From Planctomycetota bacterium (GTDB taxonomy: Bacteria > Planctomycetota > B15-G4 > SIAN01), in NCBI GenBank assembly GCA_028289345.1, contig JANQQL010000031.1, positions 124,001 through 188,000 on the forward strand: 64,000 nt of DNA. Direction: 5' to 3'. The notes under the pieces are model-generated. The model was not told where the DNA came from. It saw only the letters and a list, made by a program, of their open reading frames with translations, and ran no database searches. The position numbers were made by a program, and so were the translations under genes. Positions within the stretch are counted from its first letter, which is position 1. Every line of letters starts with the position of its first letter. Shown in pieces: positions 26,742-36,349 of the stretch.

Positions 26742-28385
26742 GTGAGTGATCAGCAGTGGTTCCTGGACCGACTTCACGAATCGTACAAGGAACAGAACGC
26801 CAAGCTGTTTCGAACATTGACCCTGGCACTGGTGTTCGCCGTGGGGGGCATTTGGAAAGTCATCGAGCCACTGCGCTGGGGAACGGAAGGCACAGCCCTG
26901 ACTCGACAGACCGCCGAGAAGTTGCGCGAGGAGCTCGGCGGATTGGAGGAAGAACTGACCGAACTCGAGGGGGCTTACGATGCGGTCGAGTCGATTCGTA
27001 TCGATACGGATGCCCTGGCTTTCGAGGTCCGCGACGCGACGGACTCCCTGAAAGAGGACGTGCCGATCATCTTCCACGCCGAACAACTGTTGCGAGACCA
27101 GCCGGCCATGATCTTCCTGCGTGTGGATCCTGCGGTGTCCCTCCAGGATGCCCGGCTGCAGCAGTCGCCTCCCCCGATGATGGAGCAGCGAACCGCCACC
27201 ACCCGGCCCCGCTCTGTCGAACAACTCACGCCGTTGCGCGCACAGTTGCGCCAGCAGGTACCGCTGCGACGCACCATCGATCCCCAGCGACTCTCCCGCC
27301 TCGAGACCAACGCGCCCCCCAGCGACGCGGACCGAGTCGACGAAACCCCACAGATCTCGGCGGAGGTGCAGGCGGCCATCTACAACATTCGCCTCGACCC
27401 CGAAGACCTGCGCCAGCTCCAGGACATCGCCGAGCGTAGTGACGGTCGCGAACCAGCCCGGGAGCAGGAAAAGAACGAGTTCTTCGAGCGCAAGACCCGA
27501 GAGGCCCTTCACGCCCGCGCCAACGAAGCGATCCGCACCACGGCCAACGCGGTGCGGCTTGGGGCCATCGACCCCCTGGAGCAGTTGGCCCAGATCCCCC
27601 AGGTTCAGGAGTGGGATCCCGAGATCGACGCGTCCATCGCGGACATTCGCGAACGCGTGGAGCAATGGGAACGAGAGCGCGTCGAGGACCCGAACAAGGA
27701 CTGGCTGCGAACCCAGGACGCCAAGTCACAAACCTTGGAAGACATGGCTCGGAAGATGGTCCAGTGGTCCGAGGAATGCGCTCAGCAAGTCGAGTCGGCC
27801 AAGGACACCGCCCGCGACAGACTCCAACAACAGCAGTCCCGATTGGCGAGTGACCTCGCCGAGCACGAAGCCTCTCTGCAAGCAGAACAGGAAGAGATGG
27901 CAAAACTGCTGGACGAAATCGACCAGGTACTGCCTGGATGGCTGCGTGGAATCGTGTCTCCTCGACAACTGATTCAGTTGTTTCCCTGGGCGTTGCCGCT
28001 GCTGCTCGGCCTGGTGGGACTGTCCGCGTTCAAACTACGTCAGCTCAGCGCGGCCCTGGAATCCGAGCTGGCCCGGCTGCAATACCGGGCGGGCATTCCC
28101 ACCAACTCCTTGTGGACCCTGCGACCAAAGCAAGGCTTTCCCCAAGCGGCGACGGCAGGACTCGCCTTGCTCAGTCTGGGCACCGGACTTTGGGCATTTC
28201 ACGCCGGCTGCCGCCATCTCTTGGCCTGGCGGGATCTCACGGACGAAACCGTGTGGCGGATCACCGGTCCCACTCTGTGGATCGCCATCAGCGTTGGCTA
28301 CCTCGCGTTCGTTGCCTGTGGCTGGGGATTGGTTCGATCGCTCACCCGCGACGTTCCGGCATCCGGCGAGGTCGCTAGGCCATGA
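26742..28385 (+). CDS. Large coiled-coil membrane protein of unknown function
   Basis: From GTG 26742, behind a strong purine tract (GGGAGGAGGGGG), the protein has 547 residues. One membrane segment lies near residue 25 (LALVFAVGGIWKVI). A long region of about 350 residues follows, rich in Glu, Arg and Gln and predicted coiled coil, with a Pro/Thr-rich break near residue 150. The C-terminal 150 residues hold four membrane segments (IQLFPWALPLLLGLVGLSAF, ATAGLALLSLGTGLWAFHA, ITGPTLWIAISVGYLAFVA among them). The layout suggests a periplasmic or cytoplasmic rod tied to the membrane at both ends. I do not recognise the family. Confidence 0.7.
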   Translation: MSDQQWFLDRLHESYKEQNAKLFRTLTLALVFAVGGIWKVIEPLRWGTEGTALTRQTAEKLREELGGLEEELTELEGAYDAVESIRIDTDALAFEVRDATDSLKEDVPIIFHAEQLLRDQPAMIFLRVDPAVSLQDARLQQSPPPMMEQRTATTRPRSVEQLTPLRAQLRQQVPLRRTIDPQRLSRLETNAPPSDADRVDETPQISAEVQAAIYNIRLDPEDLRQLQDIAERSDGREPAREQEKNEFFERKTREALHARANEAIRTTANAVRLGAIDPLEQLAQIPQVQEWDPEIDASIADIRERVEQWERERVEDPNKDWLRTQDAKSQTLEDMARKMVQWSEECAQQVESAKDTARDRLQQQQSRLASDLAEHEASLQAEQEEMAKLLDEIDQVLPGWLRGIVSPRQLIQLFPWALPLLLGLVGLSAFKLRQLSAALESELARLQYRAGIPTNSLWTLRPKQGFPQAATAGLALLSLGTGLWAFHAGCRHLLAWRDLTDETVWRITGPTLWIAISVGYLAFVACGWGLVRSLTRDVPASGEVARP

Positions 28386-28550
28386 CCCCAATCGAAAAAC
28401 TCAGACGGCCCGAAGCGACTTGAGCATTGGTCGTCGGCCTTGATCACCGGAGTCCATGGAGGCGAGATGTGGAATCTCCCTCGCACTCAAATCAGGAGGA
28501 ATGTCGCTCGCAGGGAAAAGGAACGGATCGCCGTCGAGAAATGGAAGTGA

Positions 28551-29315
28551 TCAGCGGCCCAGGGCGAGACGGTCGGCACACAGGTCGTCGATCGCTTTGT
28601 TGCGCCGAATCTTGTCTTGCACCGCGGCCACGTCGTAGGCCACTCGCACCCACTCCACCGAGTCGGAATGCAACACCAAGAAACACGACAACGGATTGTT
28701 GTCCCGTGGTTGCCCCACCGATCCGACGTTGATGAATCCCTTTTCCTTGGAGAACTCGTAACGGAAACCAAGTTCCTCAGGACTCTTGTGCCCGACCCCT
28801 TCGATGAAGACCCCGGGTTGATGGGTGTGTCCCCCGAACGCGAACTGGGGAATCAACTCGAAGATCTCCTCCATCTTGCGTGGGGAGAACATCACGTCGC
28901 CCTTCATCACATACTCGCGAATGGGATCCCGCGGAGAGCCATGCACGAACAACATCTCCCCCCGCTGTTCGCTGACTTTGAGATCTCGCAGGAACACCCA
29001 CCAAACTTTGCGAATCGCGGGGCGCAAGAAGCCCGGGCGAATCATCTCCCGGTTGGTCTCCAACGCCAGGCGGGCAATCGGATTGAAGTCGTCGGCGCCG
29101 CGGAACAGGGCTTCGTCGTGGTTGCCTCGAAGCACCAGGGAGCAGCGCTGGCGAACCATCTCGATGACCGGGCCGGGATCGGGGCCGTAGCCGATGATAT
29201 CTCCCAGGCAGTAGACGTCCTGGATCCCGCGCTGGTCGATCTCCCGGAAGACCGCGGTGAGCGCCTCCAGGTTGGAATGCAGATCCGAGATGATCGCAAC
29301 GGGCCCACTCGACAT
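28551..29315 (-). CDS. Calcineurin-like metallophosphoesterase
   Basis: A 254-residue phosphoesterase. Metal-binding motifs occur in order: IISDLHSN (near residue 9), CLGDIIGYGPDP, LRGNHDEALF, FVHGSPRD and FGGHTHQPG. This is the YfcE/ApaH-like small phosphodiesterase family. ATG 29315 is chosen because the conserved domain begins at once and GAGGATG lies about nine bases upstream; an ATG at 29357 would add 14 residues. The substrate is unknown. The 165 bases between this gene and the coiled-coil gene (convergent) hold nothing I recognise. Confidence 0.85.
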   Translation of the reverse strand: MSSGPVAIISDLHSNLEALTAVFREIDQRGIQDVYCLGDIIGYGPDPGPVIEMVRQRCSLVLRGNHDEALFRGADDFNPIARLALETNREMIRPGFLRPAIRKVWWVFLRDLKVSEQRGEMLFVHGSPRDPIREYVMKGDVMFSPRKMEEIFELIPQFAFGGHTHQPGVFIEGVGHKSPEELGFRYEFSKEKGFINVGSVGQPRDNNPLSCFLVLHSDSVEWVRVAYDVAAVQDKIRRNKAIDDLCADRLALGR

Positions 29316-29407
29316 GTCACGGCATCCTCGTGCCGGAGACATTCCGAGGGGAATCACTGCGTGCGTGTTGCTCGGAGCGAGTCATGATGGTGGGGAGATG
29401 ATAACCA

Positions 29408-29427
29408 GGGCCCCCGCCCGGGGGCCC
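29408..29427 (-). terminator. GC-rich hairpin downstream of the amidohydrolase gene
   Basis: GGGCCCCC (29408-29415) and GGGGGCCC (29420-29427) form an 8-bp stem with a four-base loop, 91 bases after the amidohydrolase stop. No clear U-tract follows on the minus strand (only TGGTTAT), so it may be a weak terminator or a stabilising hairpin. Confidence 0.35.
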
Positions 29428-29517
29428 CTGCTCCGTGGAAATCCCGGAGGAGAGCGGGCCGGTCGAGACCGGCAGTGGGAGGCGAGATCAGGGCCGGATT
29501 GCGGGCACTCGCCACTC

Positions 29518-30711
29518 TCATTCCTCGAGATAGCCGGCCACCACCTGGCCGCCCACCACCGTCGCCTTGGTCTTCCAACCGTCGTCGACGGCGGCCTCCA
29601 ACCAGCGCTCGGGTGAAATTCTCCGCTGCATCGCTGCCACCTGGAACGTCGCGGGTTGTCCCGCCACCAACTGGGCGGGAGGCAACCCGAGAGCCTGTCG
29701 TCCGCCATCGATCGCACATTCGAGGATTCGTTCGGGGGATACCTGGGCGTCCACGCAGCGCCATGCGGACATTTCCCCCCACATGTCCAGGCCCACGTTC
29801 GAGGCCCGTGAGTCGGTGCCCAATGCCACGGTGACTCCCGCTTCGAGCATGCGGGTCGCCGGATGGGGCGTGGGGTGGTCGAAGTACCCATGGCTGCGCG
29901 GACAGTAGACCACCGCGGCCCCGGTACGAGCGATTTCGCGGAATGTCGGGGGGTGCAGATAGTTGCCATGCACCAGGAGCGGAGCCGGCGTCAGCTTGGC
30001 CTCCAACAACACCGACAGGCCCGCTGTCTGCGGATCGCTCCAAGGTGGCCGAGACACACTCCACCGATCGAACAACGCTTGGAGCGGCCCTTGTTGATGC
30101 TCGAGAAACTCCTGCTCCTCGCGGGTCTCGGCAATGTGCGAAGCCAGCGGGATCGAGAACTCCCGAGCGACACTCACGCACCGCGCGTAGACGTCTTCTC
30201 CGGTGGAGTAGGGCGCGTGGGGAGAGATGCCGGCTCGAAGGTCGGTGGAACTCGAGGAAGCGCGCAACAGCTCCCCGATCTGCTGCCAGCGCTCGGGTCC
30301 AGAGATGCCGAGGACCTCCTGGAACACGACCCCTTGAAGCGGCGACTCTCGCAACTGCAACAGACTCGCCCCGGTGGAATCAATGTCCCCGACGACCGAG
30401 GTTCCTGTCTCGAGCAGAGCCTGCACTCCCATGTCGATTGACGCGCGCAAATCCGTCGGATCCCACTGCCGACGCACCTGGACCAATTGCTCCACCCAGT
30501 CGGCAAACCCGGGGTGGGGCAGGGTTTCTCCGGCGAGCGCCGAGAGTTCCAGATGGACATGGGCATTGGCGAACGTGGGCAGCAGCCAACGGCCGTTGCC
30601 CGGAGGAGCGATCGACTGAACCCGCCGAATGACCGGCCCGTCAAATTCGACGCAGACTCCGCGGCGGAACTCCCCCGCCCACCACGCTGCGTCCGCCAGA
30701 ACTCGCCTCAT
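29518..30711 (-). CDS. Amidohydrolase-family deaminase/chlorohydrolase-like enzyme
   Basis: A 397-residue metal-dependent hydrolase of the TRZ/ATZ/MtaD type. The first metal motif is FANAHVHLELSAL (near residue 48), ISPHAPYST follows, then HIAET, LVHGNYL and the late aspartate in ALGTDSRASN. Relatives deaminate purine-like substrates. NAHxHLELS resembles aminodeoxyfutalosine deaminase (MqnX) of the futalosine menaquinone pathway, but the substrate cannot be fixed from sequence and no other mqn gene is in the window. It starts 20 bases after the large lipoprotein gene and is probably cotranscribed. Confidence 0.85.
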   Translation of the reverse strand: MRRVLADAAWWAGEFRRGVCVEFDGPVIRRVQSIAPPGNGRWLLPTFANAHVHLELSALAGETLPHPGFADWVEQLVQVRRQWDPTDLRASIDMGVQALLETGTSVVGDIDSTGASLLQLRESPLQGVVFQEVLGISGPERWQQIGELLRASSSSTDLRAGISPHAPYSTGEDVYARCVSVAREFSIPLASHIAETREEQEFLEHQQGPLQALFDRWSVSRPPWSDPQTAGLSVLLEAKLTPAPLLVHGNYLHPPTFREIARTGAAVVYCPRSHGYFDHPTPHPATRMLEAGVTVALGTDSRASNVGLDMWGEMSAWRCVDAQVSPERILECAIDGGRQALGLPPAQLVAGQPATFQVAAMQRRISPERWLEAAVDDGWKTKATVVGGQVVAGYLEE

Positions 30712-30731
30712 CGCGATTCACTCCACGAGGT

Positions 30732-33700
30732 TCAGGGCGAGATGCTGTTGACCTCCATCTCGATGGAGTCGATGCGAACGTCGGTCTGACCGAACTGTGG
30801 GTTGGATGGGTCGTCGAACGTGAATCGGAAGCGCACGAACTCCAAACCGTCGAACAGCTGCAGCGGCTGCAGGCGCGGATCCACGAAGTCCTCGAACTCC
30901 TCTGGCGGCGGGTTGATTGGCAAACCGGTCGCTGCGTTCGCCTTGGTGAAGTTCAAGGTCAGTCCAAACGGCGGCGAGTTCAGGGTCGAACTCGGATCCA
31001 CCGTGCCATCGGGATGGACGATGTAGGTGGCACCATTCACGGTGTTGGCACCCTGCTGGAAGGAGTAGCGCACCGTGATCCTGCCGTAGCTGGGCACCAA
31101 CACGCCCGCCGCGAAAAACTGGGACTGACCAATCGAGTTGCCACCGCCGGGAAAGATCCCGAGATGCTCCGCGGTCATGAACGGAATCGTCGCTCCCGCG
31201 AACTCGGCCGCGGTCAGGTCTCCGTCCTGGTTCTCGATTCGAATGCGACCGCTGCCGCCCCGGCCACCCTGGTTCCCGTTCTCGCCACCTCCGGCTCCTC
31301 CGGAAACCGAGATCAGGCCGCCGACGCTCACGGCCACCGTGTTGCCTGCGCCGATGGAGATGTTGCCGCCGGCTCCGCCGCCGCCGCCCGAAGCCACGCG
31401 TTCACCGTCGCCATCCGAGCCGCCGCCGTCGCCACCCTCGGCGAGAATTTCGCCGGTCGACGTGACGACCACCGAGCCACCCACGGCCATGCGGATGACT
31501 CCGCCACCAGCGCCGCCGCCACCACCGGGGGTCCAAATCGGCAGCGGGAAAATCTGCTCGGAAGTGTCTTCCAGCTGGTTCGCGTCGTCGTCGTCGAAGA
31601 AGTCGACGTCCGCCACTCCCGGATTGGGATCCGAAGCCGGGTCATACCCCTGTTGAGATTTCGCATCCTTCGGGCTGGTCGTGCAATGCACACCGGCCCC
31701 CCCGCCACCGGCCCCCCCCACCGTGAACGGAGGAGTCAGTCGAGCCGTGGCGTTGGCGATCAACGAAGGCACGCGCAGCAGGTCGATCTCGTCGCCACCC
31801 AGAGTGATCAGGGGAACGATCTCGCAGGAACTCGTGGTGGTCACCTTGTCGATGAAGAACGTCAGTCCTTGACCAATCTGAGGATTGATCAGGTGCCCTT
31901 CGAAGTTCGGGTTGATGGCACCCGTCCCGTCATCGAACGGGGTTTCGAGGAAAGTGATCGTGCGGGCACCGAAGGCGGCCACCGTCAACAACGGCGCGCC
32001 GTCACCCCCGCGTCCGCCGGAGCTTCCTGCCGTGTCGTCAACCCCTTCCTCGCCGGGGAAGAACGAGCCGCCGCCTCCCGCACCGCCGGAGCGGGCCAAG
32101 GTCGGATTGGCTTGCATCACCGTGATCGGTCGCGAGCCTTCGCCGCCACAAGCGGACAACACCGCGTTCCGATTGCCATCCAGATTCAAGTCGAACAGGG
32201 ATCCGCCGGTTTCCCCTTCCAGCTGTCCGATCACATAGGCGTCTCCGAGTTCTCCCAAGACCGGACTTCCCGCATTGCTGGTCACGGCAGTGAGCGGACC
32301 GCGGTAGTACGGATCCGAAGTATCGGAGACGATGGCGATCACTTGATTGCCCAATCCTCCCGAGATGGAAGCGACCTTGAACACGGCATGGTTCTCGGTG
32401 AATCGTTCATCGTCCGCGGCCACGTTCGGCTGCAGGTAGACGTGCTCCAGATCCGGGAACAACAGCGCCAGGTCCACCGCCAGATTCGCGTCGGTGATGG
32501 AGAAGTCGGTGACGGCCGTGGCTCGACCCGACACGCCTTCCACCGCGGAGTTTTCCAGCTGGAAGCCCAGCTGGTCATGGGTCGGAAACGCCGCCAGTTC
32601 GCCGGGGAAGAGCGTGCTGGCCCCGTCGGCATTGTTCAATCCCCCGCCCGCCGCACCGGACAGGCCACCGGCCGCTCCCGTTCCCGCGGCACCGCCTCGG
32701 ACTTGGCCGAGGGCAAACACCTCGGCGTCCTCTCCACTGGCATCCAGGGTCCCGCGAACAGTGACATCGCCGGAGACTTGCAGATCCAGGGGGAAAGGAC
32801 CCGTCGGTCGAACGGTCCAGCCCACGGGGAGCTCGAAACTCAAGAACTGATAGGTCCGCGGGGAGCCGGGATTGGCTTGGTCTTCGGTGTCGATCCAGAT
32901 GGTGGACTCGACATCGTCGACGGTCACCTGATCGGCGATGCTGGTTGCCGGGAAAGACGGGTCGTTGGGGTCGAACACGCCGTCGGAGCCGCTTCCGCCG
33001 CCCGCGCCCGGAGTCAGCAAACCGATGATGGTCGAACCCCACCGGGCCGAGGACACCAGGTCCAACAGGTCCTGGTTGGAGAACTCCTCGAGTCGTTCGT
33101 CGGCCGGGCCGCTGGCCGGACCCGCAGCTGTGGTGAAGACGAAGCTGTCCCCCGCAGTCGGGTCACTCTGTTGCAAAATCTTGCTGTTGCCCGCCAGGTC
33201 GGCCACGGTGCCATCGATTCGCACCACGTAGGTGCGGCCCGAAGGACCGGTGGGAATCTCGGTGAGCAAACTGGACCAAGTCACCGTGGCGGCGTCCTCG
33301 GTCTGAGTCAGCCGGAACCGTCCGGGAATCGTGATCCGGTCGGCACTGGTTTCCAGATCACCGTCCTGCTCGAGCTGCACGTGCATGGAACCGCTGGTCC
33401 CGGCAACCGAATCGGACAAAGCGGTCGAGGGGATGATCGGCTCGTTGAACAGGATTTGGATGTCGGGCACCGGCTTGAACGGGGTGCCGGTGAAACCGAG
33501 AGACTGTCGCGACACCCGGTCGACGACCGACACGATCGGTTCCGGGGGGCCAGGCACTCGGTCGAAGATCTGATCGCTGGTCCGAATCAAGAACGGTCCA
33601 CGGTCCAAGCTGCTCAGAGGCCGTCCATTGCTACCCCGCACCACCGTCGGCGACGGCGGAATTTGGAACAACACCTGGTAGGCGCGATTGGGGGCAAAGC

Positions 33701-34133
33701 CGAAAGCCACGTTGTTGTCGCTGAGAGAGATCAGCGGACAGATGACCAGCTCCGATCCACGCACAGTGAAGCTGACGGCGGCGTCCGGTCCGGGAGCCAC
33801 GTCATTGCCGTTGATTTCGACTTCCTGAACGGTGATCGATTCTGACGAGACGGTGCGCGGATCGATGGTGTTGGAGAAGCGGAAGATCAAACACATGTTC
33901 TGCGGCAGGACCGGCGATTCGCCGAACGCTCCTACCGACGTGAAGTTGCCGGTGTCGCTTTCGAATCCGAACACCGACGACTCGATGCGGAAGTCACCGC
34001 CGCTGCCGCTGCTGTCATTGCAGGCAGGGAGTAACGACAGTCCGATGATGGCGAGCAAGCCGCACACCGAGGAGTGCCGTTGGGAACGGCATCCGAAGGG
34101 CCGGTGCAGGCGGGAGCGCGGGATCGACGTCAT
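30732..34133 (-). CDS. Large glycine-rich lipoprotein with Ig-like N-terminal domains
   Basis: A 1133-residue protein. The signal ends LLPAC, with Cys38 as the likely lipidation site. Two SbsA-like Ig domains are suggested by FRFSNTIDPRTVSSESITV (near residue 83) and PVPDIQILFNEPIIPSTALS (near residue 213). From about residue 340 the sequence alternates strands with very glycine-rich segments (GGAAGTGAAGGLSGAAGGG, GGGGGAGGG), in the style of autotransporter or collagen-like surface proteins. The C-terminal 60 residues end in a strand pattern (FVRFRFTFDD...VDIRID-type). AGGAG upstream supports the ATG. It is likely exposed on the cell surface; its partner or ligand is unknown. Confidence 0.8.
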   Translation of the reverse strand: MTSIPRSRLHRPFGCRSQRHSSVCGLLAIIGLSLLPACNDSSGSGGDFRIESSVFGFESDTGNFTSVGAFGESPVLPQNMCLIFRFSNTIDPRTVSSESITVQEVEINGNDVAPGPDAAVSFTVRGSELVICPLISLSDNNVAFGFAPNRAYQVLFQIPPSPTVVRGSNGRPLSSLDRGPFLIRTSDQIFDRVPGPPEPIVSVVDRVSRQSLGFTGTPFKPVPDIQILFNEPIIPSTALSDSVAGTSGSMHVQLEQDGDLETSADRITIPGRFRLTQTEDAATVTWSSLLTEIPTGPSGRTYVVRIDGTVADLAGNSKILQQSDPTAGDSFVFTTAAGPASGPADERLEEFSNQDLLDLVSSARWGSTIIGLLTPGAGGGSGSDGVFDPNDPSFPATSIADQVTVDDVESTIWIDTEDQANPGSPRTYQFLSFELPVGWTVRPTGPFPLDLQVSGDVTVRGTLDASGEDAEVFALGQVRGGAAGTGAAGGLSGAAGGGLNNADGASTLFPGELAAFPTHDQLGFQLENSAVEGVSGRATAVTDFSITDANLAVDLALLFPDLEHVYLQPNVAADDERFTENHAVFKVASISGGLGNQVIAIVSDTSDPYYRGPLTAVTSNAGSPVLGELGDAYVIGQLEGETGGSLFDLNLDGNRNAVLSACGGEGSRPITVMQANPTLARSGGAGGGGSFFPGEEGVDDTAGSSGGRGGDGAPLLTVAAFGARTITFLETPFDDGTGAINPNFEGHLINPQIGQGLTFFIDKVTTTSSCEIVPLITLGGDEIDLLRVPSLIANATARLTPPFTVGGAGGGGAGVHCTTSPKDAKSQQGYDPASDPNPGVADVDFFDDDDANQLEDTSEQIFPLPIWTPGGGGGAGGGVIRMAVGGSVVVTSTGEILAEGGDGGGSDGDGERVASGGGGGAGGNISIGAGNTVAVSVGGLISVSGGAGGGENGNQGGRGGSGRIRIENQDGDLTAAEFAGATIPFMTAEHLGIFPGGGNSIGQSQFFAAGVLVPSYGRITVRYSFQQGANTVNGATYIVHPDGTVDPSSTLNSPPFGLTLNFTKANAATGLPINPPPEEFEDFVDPRLQPLQLFDGLEFVRFRFTFDDPSNPQFGQTDVRIDSIEMEVNSISP

Positions 34134-34439
34134 ACGGAAGGTGCTCCTGTCGGTCGCTGATGAGTGCGGTTCCGGCCACCTTGGGCGAAGCCGGGGATCC
34201 TAACGGGGCGCCGGGGCAATGCCAAGGAGAGCCTCCCTGGCCCCAGTGCGGGGCGCCGCCACGGAACGGTTTCTGCATAGCCGCAACCGATGTACCAGGT
34301 CACAAGAAATCCACGAACGGGTCTAGAATGCTCTGTTCGCTATTGCTGCCTGAGGAAACCGTGCGACGTTGAACCCCTAGTAACGGTGAACTGAGCCTTT
34401 TCACACACCCTGGAACCGAAAGAGAAAGGTCTTCCCAGA
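34134..34439. other. 306-base divergent intergenic region
   Basis: The region separates the divergent large lipoprotein and HEAT-repeat genes. It contains an imperfect GC-rich hairpin (34213-34244, GGGG...CCCC with GGAG/CTCC at the tip) and a TAGAAT hexamer at 34324-34329 that could be a -10 for the plus-strand gene, without a good -35. No gene is apparent. Confidence 0.5.
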
Positions 34440-35552
34440 ATGAAGCAACTGCTCGGCGGGCTCCTCGCCCTCCAAGTCGCGACCCTCGCCTTGCTGGCGT
34501 GGGTTCTCCTCCGGGAACCCTCCTCTGAATCCTCCGGGGAGCTGGCGGCGTTGCGGCATCAGATCTCTGGCGCCCTCCATCAGCAGCAGCAGGTGACGCT
34601 CTACCTGGACGATCTTCGAGGCCAGCTCCAGCATCTCCTGACGGAGCAGCAAGGGCTGGCCGGCGACCAATCCCCGGCCGTTGCTTCCTCCGAATCGCCG
34701 GAAACGAGCCAGCCCCGGGACCTCCCCCCCCTGCCAGAAAACACCCCTTTCCCGGAAGCCGCGCGCCGCTTTCAAGCGGTGAAGGCAACGTTCCAACAAC
34801 GCGAGACCGCCGCCGAGGCAGACAATTCGTTCTTGCAACCATTCGACCAGAAGCTCGACGAACAACGGGTCTCGCTGCTGCGACTCGGGACCGACGTTCT
34901 GCATTGGATCCATCACGAGATTCGCCTGCAGCCGTATCACGACGAACGGGACCCGGTGTTTCTCGCTTACCTGTTGGACGAGATTCTCCCGGAACTGTCG
35001 GGAGCCGATGCCGAGGCGTGCTTCGAGCTAGCGAGAGATGCCCTGGTGAAAGTCACCAATGAGAACTCGGTTCGGCAAGCCGCGGCGCGAACTCTGAAGA
35101 AGATTGACGACCGCCGCTGGGTGAACGAGTACCTGGCCGTGATCTCCAAAGGCGGACAACGCAAACGCGACATTTCCTTGCGCGTTAGCCTTCTGGACGT
35201 GTTCCTGGACAATCCCCGACCCGCCATCGTGCCCGTGACCGAGGCGTTTCTGGATGACCCGCGGTTTCCCTCTCCCTTGCGCATCAAGTCTGCGGCGGTG
35301 CTCGCTGCCCAGGAGTCGGCGTCGGCCGACACGACTTTGAAGAAGGTGTTGTTCGAAGACGCTCACACGGACTTGCGAATGCACAGCTTGGATGCGCTGT
35401 ATCGTCGCTGGGCGGGTCGAGACGATGACCAGCTCGAGACCTTGCTGGAAGAAGTGGCCGCCGCCGATCCCGAGCAGATGCAGTCTCAGGTACGCAACAA
35501 GGCCAGCAGCTTGCTGGCGGAGCTGACCGGAGAGAGCCCCGTCGAGGAGTGA
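34440..35552 (+). CDS. Membrane-anchored helical (HEAT-like) repeat protein of unknown function
   Basis: A 370-residue protein. It has an N-terminal membrane anchor (LLGGLLALQVATLALLAWVLL, residues 4-24) and a coiled-coil stretch (about 30-65) rich in Gln/Leu. A Pro/Ser/Glu-rich linker leads to alpha-helical HEAT-like repeats in the last 220 residues (NSVRQAAARTLKKIDD, FPSPLRIKSAAVLAAQ, TDLRMHSLDALYRRW). AAAGG lies upstream of ATG 34440. The anchor and repeats suggest a scaffold facing the periplasm. No specific family is recognised. Confidence 0.75.
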   Translation: MKQLLGGLLALQVATLALLAWVLLREPSSESSGELAALRHQISGALHQQQQVTLYLDDLRGQLQHLLTEQQGLAGDQSPAVASSESPETSQPRDLPPLPENTPFPEAARRFQAVKATFQQRETAAEADNSFLQPFDQKLDEQRVSLLRLGTDVLHWIHHEIRLQPYHDERDPVFLAYLLDEILPELSGADAEACFELARDALVKVTNENSVRQAAARTLKKIDDRRWVNEYLAVISKGGQRKRDISLRVSLLDVFLDNPRPAIVPVTEAFLDDPRFPSPLRIKSAAVLAAQESASADTTLKKVLFEDAHTDLRMHSLDALYRRWAGRDDDQLETLLEEVAAADPEQMQSQVRNKASSLLAELTGESPVEE

Positions 35553-35631
35553 GGAGGGCGTCGCACGAAGAATTCGGGCGCCAAGGCTGTCCAGCGAATC
35601 GAGGACGAGATGCTCGCCTCGCTTGAGCCTG

Positions 35632-35898
35632 CTATCGGCGCCGCGAATCCTTCCAGGAGTACCACCTCAACCTCTCTGACTCACGACCTCCATCGGCGTA
35701 GTAGACCGCCATGCGAATCACAAACAGGTAGTTCTTGCTGGTCGCGTGGCCATCGGCAGCGTTGACTTCTTTCAACCGTTCGAAAAGCTCCTCTGGACTG
35801 GCTCCCTTCAGGTGCTCGAGTCTCGTGATGCCAATCTGGTCAAAGTCCTGAACGAAAGTCTTGCCAATCCCCGGGATCTCCGTGAGTTCTGACCCCAC
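35632..35898 (-). CDS. Helix-hairpin-helix protein of the Cdd1-like type
   Basis: An 88-residue basic protein. TEIPGIGKTFVQDFDQIGI near residue 6 is a helix-hairpin-helix motif of the DNA-binding kind, followed by LKGASPEELFERL and a C-terminal helix with YSWKD. This is the pattern of small 'pathogenicity locus' (Cdd1-like) proteins. It starts three bases after the SRPBCC stop, so the two form an operon divergent from the MarR gene. Confidence 0.7.
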   Translation of the reverse strand: MGSELTEIPGIGKTFVQDFDQIGITRLEHLKGASPEELFERLKEVNAADGHATSKNYLFVIRMAVYYADGGRESERLRWYSWKDSRRR

Positions 35899-35901
35899 GA
35901 C

Positions 35902-36330
35902 TCAGCACATCTTCGCCGCCCGGGCGGCCTGGATGAGGTTCTCGGTCTGCTTGGGGATCCCGCGGGAGTGCTTGCGCCCCACCAGACGGGACCAGAGGAG
36001 AGAGAGAGGACCTTCCACGGAAATCTCCACATCGATCCGGGTCCCGTTCGGTCTCCTGACGAGCTGGTGCGTGGTGCGCATGATCGCTCCCAACAGGTTG
36101 CATCGATCCCTGTAGATCGACGGTGGATCGAAGCATTCGATGACGAAGCGGATCCTGGGCCCACCACGTGGCTTCAGCAGGAACATCGCGCCGGGAGCAG
36201 CATCCTCGTCCATTTCGAGCAGCTCGATGCCCGGGTCGACCGACGGCCAGCCGGGAACATTCGCAAGAACGGACCAGAGGGCCTCCGTCTCCAGGTCGGT
36301 GGATTTCGTGTACTTGTACTTCCACGCCAT
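35902..36330 (-). CDS. SRPBCC (START-like) domain protein
   Basis: A 142-residue protein of the polyketide cyclase/SRPBCC fold. It has the opening YTKSTDLETEALWSVLANVPGWPSVDPGI, the strand MFLLKPRGGPRIRFVI and the C-terminal helix with GIPKQTENLIQAA. Such proteins bind hydrophobic ligands in a deep cavity. It lies 65 bases from the divergent MarR regulator and is probably controlled by it, with the cavity possibly binding the same small aromatic or lipid compound; that link is inference. Confidence 0.78.
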   Translation of the reverse strand: MAWKYKYTKSTDLETEALWSVLANVPGWPSVDPGIELLEMDEDAAPGAMFLLKPRGGPRIRFVIECFDPPSIYRDRCNLLGAIMRTTHQLVRRPNGTRIDVEISVEGPLSLLWSRLVGRKHSRGIPKQTENLIQAARAAKMC

Positions 36331-36349
36331 GAAGCTAGCATCCCATACG

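Noticed and set aside
28456..28638. A small plus-strand frame with a good ribosome site (AGGAGGA)
   Set aside because: It runs into the 3' end of the phosphoesterase gene on the other strand and encodes a low-complexity Ser/Arg-rich peptide without features.
31014..33845. A 943-codon plus-strand frame opposite the large lipoprotein
   Set aside because: It mirrors the glycine-rich repeats of the true gene and shows no signal, motif or ribosome site.
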